NCBI RefSeq assembly: GCF_041929845.1
Contig: NZ_JBHEEH010000006.1
Coordinates: 1-64,000 of the forward strand
DNA length: 64,000 nt
Origin: Paenochrobactrum pullorum
GTDB lineage: Bacteria > Pseudomonadota > Alphaproteobacteria > Rhizobiales > Rhizobiaceae
Reading direction: 5' to 3'
Shown here: piece by piece, positions 60,325 through 64,000 of the stretch
Layout: each line of letters begins with the position of its first letter
Numbering within the stretch: position 1 is the stretch's first letter
The notes under the pieces: model-generated
What the model was told of the DNA's origin: nothing
The model's input: only the letters and a program-made list of their open reading frames with translations
Database searches by the model: none
Translations under genes and position numbers: made by a program

Positions 60325-60492
60325 TCAAGGGTATCCACGCAACTGGATGCCCATTATCAAAGCCATTGTGCCGAGTGCAATCACCGCGATTTTCCAAAAA
60401 TCACTGCGGCGGCGCAATCCCGGCAAACCCAATGGCCTGAAAATATGCAAGATCATGACAATGATCAGCAAAGCAGGCAATATTTTGGACAT
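60325..60492 (-). CDS. 55-residue conserved-looking membrane protein
   Basis: Short open frame, complete from ATG 60492 to TGA, 55 residues. It begins MSKILPALLIIVMILHIF, has RPLGLPGLRRRSDFWK in the middle and a second hydrophobic stretch IAVIALGTMALIMG, so two membrane helices around a basic loop. AAGGGGA lies 5 bases before the ATG, a strong ribosome site. Its hydrophobic pattern and position upstream of gapR argue that it is real, and similar small proteins are commonly seen in Rhizobiales. Function unknown. The + strand frames here are shadows. Confidence 0.72.
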   Translation of the reverse strand: MSKILPALLIIVMILHIFRPLGLPGLRRRSDFWKIAVIALGTMALIMGIQLRGYP

Positions 60493-60656
60493 CCGCGTCC
60501 CCTTAAAACATTTAATTCTTTACCCCTCGCCCACGGAAGACAGGGATAAGAAAACAATCCTTATCCGCAAAACGCTAAATTGATCTTAAGTTTTATGGAC
60601 GCGCCTAGCGAGATGTGCCTAAGATCGCTAACTCAGACTGTTTTGGGAGGAACAGA

Positions 60657-62573
60657 ATGGCATCGCAATACAGGGATATTTATTCCATCTGGCAGAAAAA
60701 TCCGGAACAGTTTTGGCATGAGGCTGCACAAAATGTGCATTGGTTCAAACCTTACGACAAGGTGTTTGATGCCGATCAAGGCGTTTACGGGCGCTGGTTT
60801 ATCGGTGGCGAAACCAACACTTGCTATAACGCTATCGACCGCCATGTCGAACAAGGCCGCGGCAATCAAACCGCCATTATCTATGACAGCCCTGTCACCA
60901 ACCAAAAGCGTAAAATTACTTATACGCAACTATTGGAAGAGGTGGAAGCTCTCGCCGCGGTGATGCAGGATAACGGCATTGTCAAAGGTGACCGCGTGCT
61001 CATCTATCTGCCGATGATCCCAGAAGCCGCTGTTTCGATGATGGCTTGCGCGCGAATCGGTGCCATTCATTCGGTTGTTTTTGGTGGTTTTGCGGCGCAC
61101 GAGCTGGCGACACGCATTGATGATGCTGCTCCCAAAATGATTATTGCCGCCTCTTGCGGTGTCGAGCCTGGCCGTGTTGTTGCCTATCAGGACATGCTCG
61201 ATAAAGCGATTGAGATGAGCCGCCACAAGGTTCAGCATTGCATTATTTTGCAACGCCCTGAAAAGGCGCATATTCCGGTGGAAGGCCGCGATATCGATTA
61301 TAAACAAGCCGTTGATGCTGCCCGTGGTCGTCATGTGCCATGCGTGCCGGTACTGGCAACGGACGGGCTTTATATCCTCTATACATCCGGCACCACCGGT
61401 GAGCCCAAAGGCGTGGTGCGCGATCACGGCGGCCATATGGTGGCACTTACATGGTCTGTCGGTGCGGTTTACAGCATCAAGCCGGGCGATGTTTTCTGGG
61501 TTGCTTCTGATGTCGGCTGGGTTGTCGGTCATTCTTATATTATCTACGCTCCGCTTTTCATTGGCGCGACTACTGTCATCTATGAGGGAAAACCGGTCGG
61601 TACCCCTGATGCAGGCGCATTCTGGCGAGTGATTTCCGAATATAATGTCCGCATCATGTTCACAGCTCCCACAGCCCTGCGCGCCATCAAAAAAGAAGAT
61701 CCGGAAGGATTACTCACCCAAAAATATGATCTTTCCAAGCTGGAATGTATGTTTTTGGCTGGCGAACGCGCTGACCCCGACACGGTCAAATGGGCAGAAA
61801 ACATTCTCAATGTGCCGGTGATTGACCACTGGTGGCAGACCGAAACCGGCTGGGCCATTGCCGCCAATCCTTTGGGGCTTGGTAAAATGCCGACCAAATA
61901 CGGCTCTCCCACCGTGGGCATGCCGGGTTATGACATTCGCGTGGTGGATGATGAAGGCCATGAGGTCAAACGCGGGGAACTGGGCAATGTGCTGATCAAA
62001 CTTCCGCTGCCTCCCGGTTGTCTGGTTACACTTTGGAATGCAGAAGAACGCTTCCGCAAATCCTATCTCGACGAGTTTGAAGGCTATTATAAAACCTCGG
62101 ATGCCGGCTATATGGATGAAGATAACTATGTCTATATCATGAGCCGTACCGACGACATCATCAATGTAGCGGGCCATCGTCTTTCCACCGGCTCAATGGA
62201 AGAAATCATCTCAGGCCACCCCGATGTGGCAGAATGTGCAGTCCTCGGCATTGCCGACACATTAAAAGGTCAGGTACCTTGCGGTTTTTTAGTATTGAAA
62301 GCCAATGTCGACAGGCCGGAAAGTGTTATCGAGGCAGAATGCATCGAGCGTGTGCGCAGTGAAATCGGTCCCGTTGCTTCCTTCCGCTTGGCACTTGTCA
62401 TCAAGCGTCTGCCGAAAACCCGGTCCGGTAAAATCCTGCGCTCCACCATCCAGAAAATTGCCGATGGTGAACCGTGGAAAATGCCCGGTACTATTGATGA
62501 TCCGGCAATCCTTGACGAAATCGGCGAGGTTTTACGCGGACGTAAAATCGGCAATGCCTGCCAAGCCGCCTGA
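60657..62573 (+). CDS. prpE: propionyl-CoA synthetase
   Basis: AMP-forming acyl-CoA ligase of 638 residues, PrpE/ACSS3 type. Start region YRDIYSIWQKNPEQFWHEAA, core AMP motif LYILYTSGTTGEPKGVVRDHGG near 255-275, the A5 region HWWQTETGWAI, A7 YYKTSDAGYMDED, A8 MSRTDDIINVAGHRLSTG and the acetylatable Lys in KTRSGKILR. The propionate type is more likely than acetyl-CoA synthetase given the RDHGGHM and RLSTGSMEE sequences. It has GGAGG before ATG 60657. No prpBCD neighbours, so propionate may pass through methylmalonyl-CoA. A terminator follows. Confidence 0.93.
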   Translation: MASQYRDIYSIWQKNPEQFWHEAAQNVHWFKPYDKVFDADQGVYGRWFIGGETNTCYNAIDRHVEQGRGNQTAIIYDSPVTNQKRKITYTQLLEEVEALAAVMQDNGIVKGDRVLIYLPMIPEAAVSMMACARIGAIHSVVFGGFAAHELATRIDDAAPKMIIAASCGVEPGRVVAYQDMLDKAIEMSRHKVQHCIILQRPEKAHIPVEGRDIDYKQAVDAARGRHVPCVPVLATDGLYILYTSGTTGEPKGVVRDHGGHMVALTWSVGAVYSIKPGDVFWVASDVGWVVGHSYIIYAPLFIGATTVIYEGKPVGTPDAGAFWRVISEYNVRIMFTAPTALRAIKKEDPEGLLTQKYDLSKLECMFLAGERADPDTVKWAENILNVPVIDHWWQTETGWAIAANPLGLGKMPTKYGSPTVGMPGYDIRVVDDEGHEVKRGELGNVLIKLPLPPGCLVTLWNAEERFRKSYLDEFEGYYKTSDAGYMDEDNYVYIMSRTDDIINVAGHRLSTGSMEEIISGHPDVAECAVLGIADTLKGQVPCGFLVLKANVDRPESVIEAECIERVRSEIGPVASFRLALVIKRLPKTRSGKILRSTIQKIADGEPWKMPGTIDDPAILDEIGEVLRGRKIGNACQAA

Positions 62574-62585
62574 TGACTTCAACAA

Positions 62586-62624
62586 TAAAAAAGCCGTCTG
62601 CTTTGGTGCGGGCGGCTTTTTTTG
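62586..62624 (+). terminator. terminator of prpE
   Basis: AAAAAAGCCG / CGGCTTTTTT with an imperfect inner stem (TCTG / CGGG). Confidence 0.8.
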
Positions 62625-62642
62625 ACAAGCATCAATCCGGTC

Positions 62643-62948
62643 TTAATGATCGTGATTTTTTGCAGCAAATGCTTGTTTTTGCGCGTCGGTCGCTTCCACT
62701 TGATAGCGGCTCTTCCATTCCTCAAACGGCATGCCGTAAATAATTTCGCGCGCTTCGTCTTTGCTTAAACTGATATTTTTTTCTTCAGCCGCATCCTTAT
62801 ACCAGTTCGCCAAACAATTGCGGCAAAAACCGGCCAAATTCATCATGTCGATATTTTGTACATCGGTATTTTCACGCAAATGCTCAACCAACCGGCGAAA
62901 CGCTGCCGCTTCCAATTCAACTTGTGTCTGTTCATTGATTTTCGACAT
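62643..62948 (-). CDS. DUF1244 family protein
   Basis: 101-residue protein of the DUF1244 family, common in alpha- and gammaproteobacteria. Signature RLVEHLRENTDVQNIDMMNLAGFCRNCLANWY, with a Cys-x2-Cys pair, and IIYGMPFEEWK. Function unknown. It is encoded 12 bases after the N-formylglutamate amidohydrolase gene and is cotranscribed with it, a conserved pairing in Rhizobiales. Confidence 0.9.
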   Translation of the reverse strand: MSKINEQTQVELEAAAFRRLVEHLRENTDVQNIDMMNLAGFCRNCLANWYKDAAEEKNISLSKDEAREIIYGMPFEEWKSRYQVEATDAQKQAFAAKNHDH

Positions 62949-62960
62949 ACCTACCTCCTG

Positions 62961-63746
62961 TCAAACCGGATCGGTACGCGATCCGAAAAACTGAATTTCC
63001 TGCATCTCAGGCCGCTGATTGATCGCAGTCAACATCGGTGCCAGACGCGCCACCCATTGATCCGTGCCCGCACTATCGGCAATCAAATCCTGCCGCACCT
63101 CAATCAGAATATGCGGATAACCTTTTGATGTCGCATGTTTGAACATCGCATCATTGCGTAAAGCACCATCATAAGGCTCATTGTCACCGGTAATCAGCAA
63201 ATGCTCGGCACGCAGCATTTCCAATAATGGGCGCAATGCCCTGTCATCTTTATCCCAGAGTAAACCGCAATGCCATGGTCGCGCTTTACCGCGCCAAACC
63301 GGCGTATAAGAATGAATGGAAACAATAAAAGGTGCGCGTCCGCTTTGCTCACGCACCTCATCCACCAAGCCTGAAACCTGATCATGATAGGGACGATAAA
63401 ACGCGTTGAGCCGTTTTTCTCGCTCCTGCGCATCCATCGGGTAATTGCCCGGTATCACCGCTCCATCCGACAATTGCATGATCAATGTCGGATCATCCTC
63501 ACCGCGGTTCGGATCAATCAACAGCCGCGAAAAACCGCCAAGCACAGCAGGTGCATCAAGCTTTGCCGCCAATTTTCGGGTCAAATCCGCGACACCGATA
63601 TCATAAGCAATGTGGCGGTCAAATTGTGCAGCATCCAGCCCCAAACTGCCATAGCGCTCCGGCAAAGCACGGCTGGCATGATCTGCGGTCAGTACGATCC
63701 CTGATTTTTTATTACCGTCAATCAGTTCAAAAGATGCAAAAGACAT
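62961..63746 (-). CDS. N-formylglutamate amidohydrolase family protein
   Basis: 261-residue hydrolase of the N-formylglutamate deformylase (HutG2-like) family. Motifs are LTADHASRALPERYG near 19-33, DIGVADLTRKLA, GGFSRLLIDPNRGEDDPTL near 70-88, IVSIHSYTPVW near 140 and LIEVRQDLI near 220. The His and Glu residues expected for zinc binding are present. hutG or another substrate remains open; no hut genes lie nearby. It is the first gene of a two-gene operon with DUF1244. Confidence 0.89.
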   Translation of the reverse strand: MSFASFELIDGNKKSGIVLTADHASRALPERYGSLGLDAAQFDRHIAYDIGVADLTRKLAAKLDAPAVLGGFSRLLIDPNRGEDDPTLIMQLSDGAVIPGNYPMDAQEREKRLNAFYRPYHDQVSGLVDEVREQSGRAPFIVSIHSYTPVWRGKARPWHCGLLWDKDDRALRPLLEMLRAEHLLITGDNEPYDGALRNDAMFKHATSKGYPHILIEVRQDLIADSAGTDQWVARLAPMLTAINQRPEMQEIQFFGSRTDPV

Positions 63747-64000
63747 AAAAATTCCGGCTTTCTTTTATCCAATTTTATTTTGATCATACAGATAGTTGAA
63801 AAATTGTCTTGTTATGACCGCATAGCTCGCATAAAAGTTAAATCTAATCGATTTATTCTGTGACATGGCTATAATATGAACGCAATGATCTGTTTGCTTG
63901 CCCCTATTAAGTCTTTGGTTGTGCACGTTGACATCCCATGCGAAACTGCCGAAAAGAGAGCATCAAAAGATGAATTTTCCAAGCGTAGCAACCAGTCAAT
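63747..64000. other. right edge, intergenic and possible gene start
   Basis: About 220 AT-rich bases without a gene. An ATG at 63970 with AAGAGAG upstream could open a + strand gene cut by the window edge. Only ten codons are visible, so it cannot be named. Confidence 0.3.

Noticed and set aside
1..64000. CRISPR arrays, insertion sequences, attachment sites, rRNA genes
   Set aside because: No regularly spaced repeats, transposase-like proteins, terminal inverted repeats with target duplications or rRNA sequence were seen on either strand.

Overview
This window is a chromosomal stretch of an alphaproteobacterium of the order Rhizobiales (Hyphomicrobiales). Gene content and order match the Brucellaceae/Bartonellaceae side of the order: ruvC-ruvA-ruvB-ybgC-tolQ-tolR-tolA-tolB-pal-cpoB-tilS-ftsH-glmM in one direction, serC-serA, rluD next to rpoH, a nepR-ecfG/phyR stress locus, bioR-bioY, mbfA, rcdA and gapR. 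Base composition looks moderate, with AT-rich intergenic DNA, unlike high-GC Rhizobium or Methylobacterium. The genus cannot be fixed from sequence alone. About 60 genes are packed with few gaps. There is no insertion sequence, phage, CRISPR array or rRNA, and only one tRNA (Glu, TTC).

Layout. 0.3-8 kb: a YqaA/DedA membrane protein, dsbB, an HNH endonuclease, an AlkA-type glycosylase, malate synthase G, the iron exporter mbfA with a perfect Irr-type ICE box, a class II glutamine amidotransferase and dut. 8-14 kb: macAB, then exbB-exbD-tonB reading the other way behind a RirA-type IRO box. 14-20 kb: a general stress response (GSR) locus with a DUF883/holin-like pair, a CHASE3 histidine kinase, ecfG, nepR, phyR, a DUF1328 peptide and an HWE kinase. 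20-31 kb: a Fur/Mur regulator, tRNA-Glu, rluD, rpoH, an acidic membrane protein, purA, a GNAT acetyltransferase, serA, serC and glsB. 31-46 kb: an Omp25-like porin, glmM, ftsH, tilS, the Tol-Pal cluster and the ruv genes. 46-57 kb: rcdA, opgC, a degenerate ThiE, a Sel1 protein, efp, suhB, a MotA/MotB-like pair, an ABC exporter, rpmE and yebC. 57-64 kb: bioR-bioY, a cysteine-rich DUF1284 protein, gapR, a 55-residue membrane protein, prpE, DUF1244 and an N-formylglutamate amidohydrolase.

The most interesting layer is regulatory. Three perfect EcfG-type promoters (GGAAC, 16-17 bases, CGTT) lie upstream of the DUF1328 gene, rpoH and glsB. Two variants ending in CATTAA lie upstream of nepR-ecfG and the DUF883 gene. 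This suggests a local stress regulon feeding into the heat-shock sigma factor. BioR operators mark both bioR and bioY, a CtrA box precedes the omp gene, and a serC-leader-like RNA precedes serC. I did not find a clearly new multigene system. The best candidates for novelty are the BioY-linked DUF1284 protein, the MotA/MotB-like envelope pair, the string of inverted repeats after opgC, and the 55-residue protein upstream of gapR.
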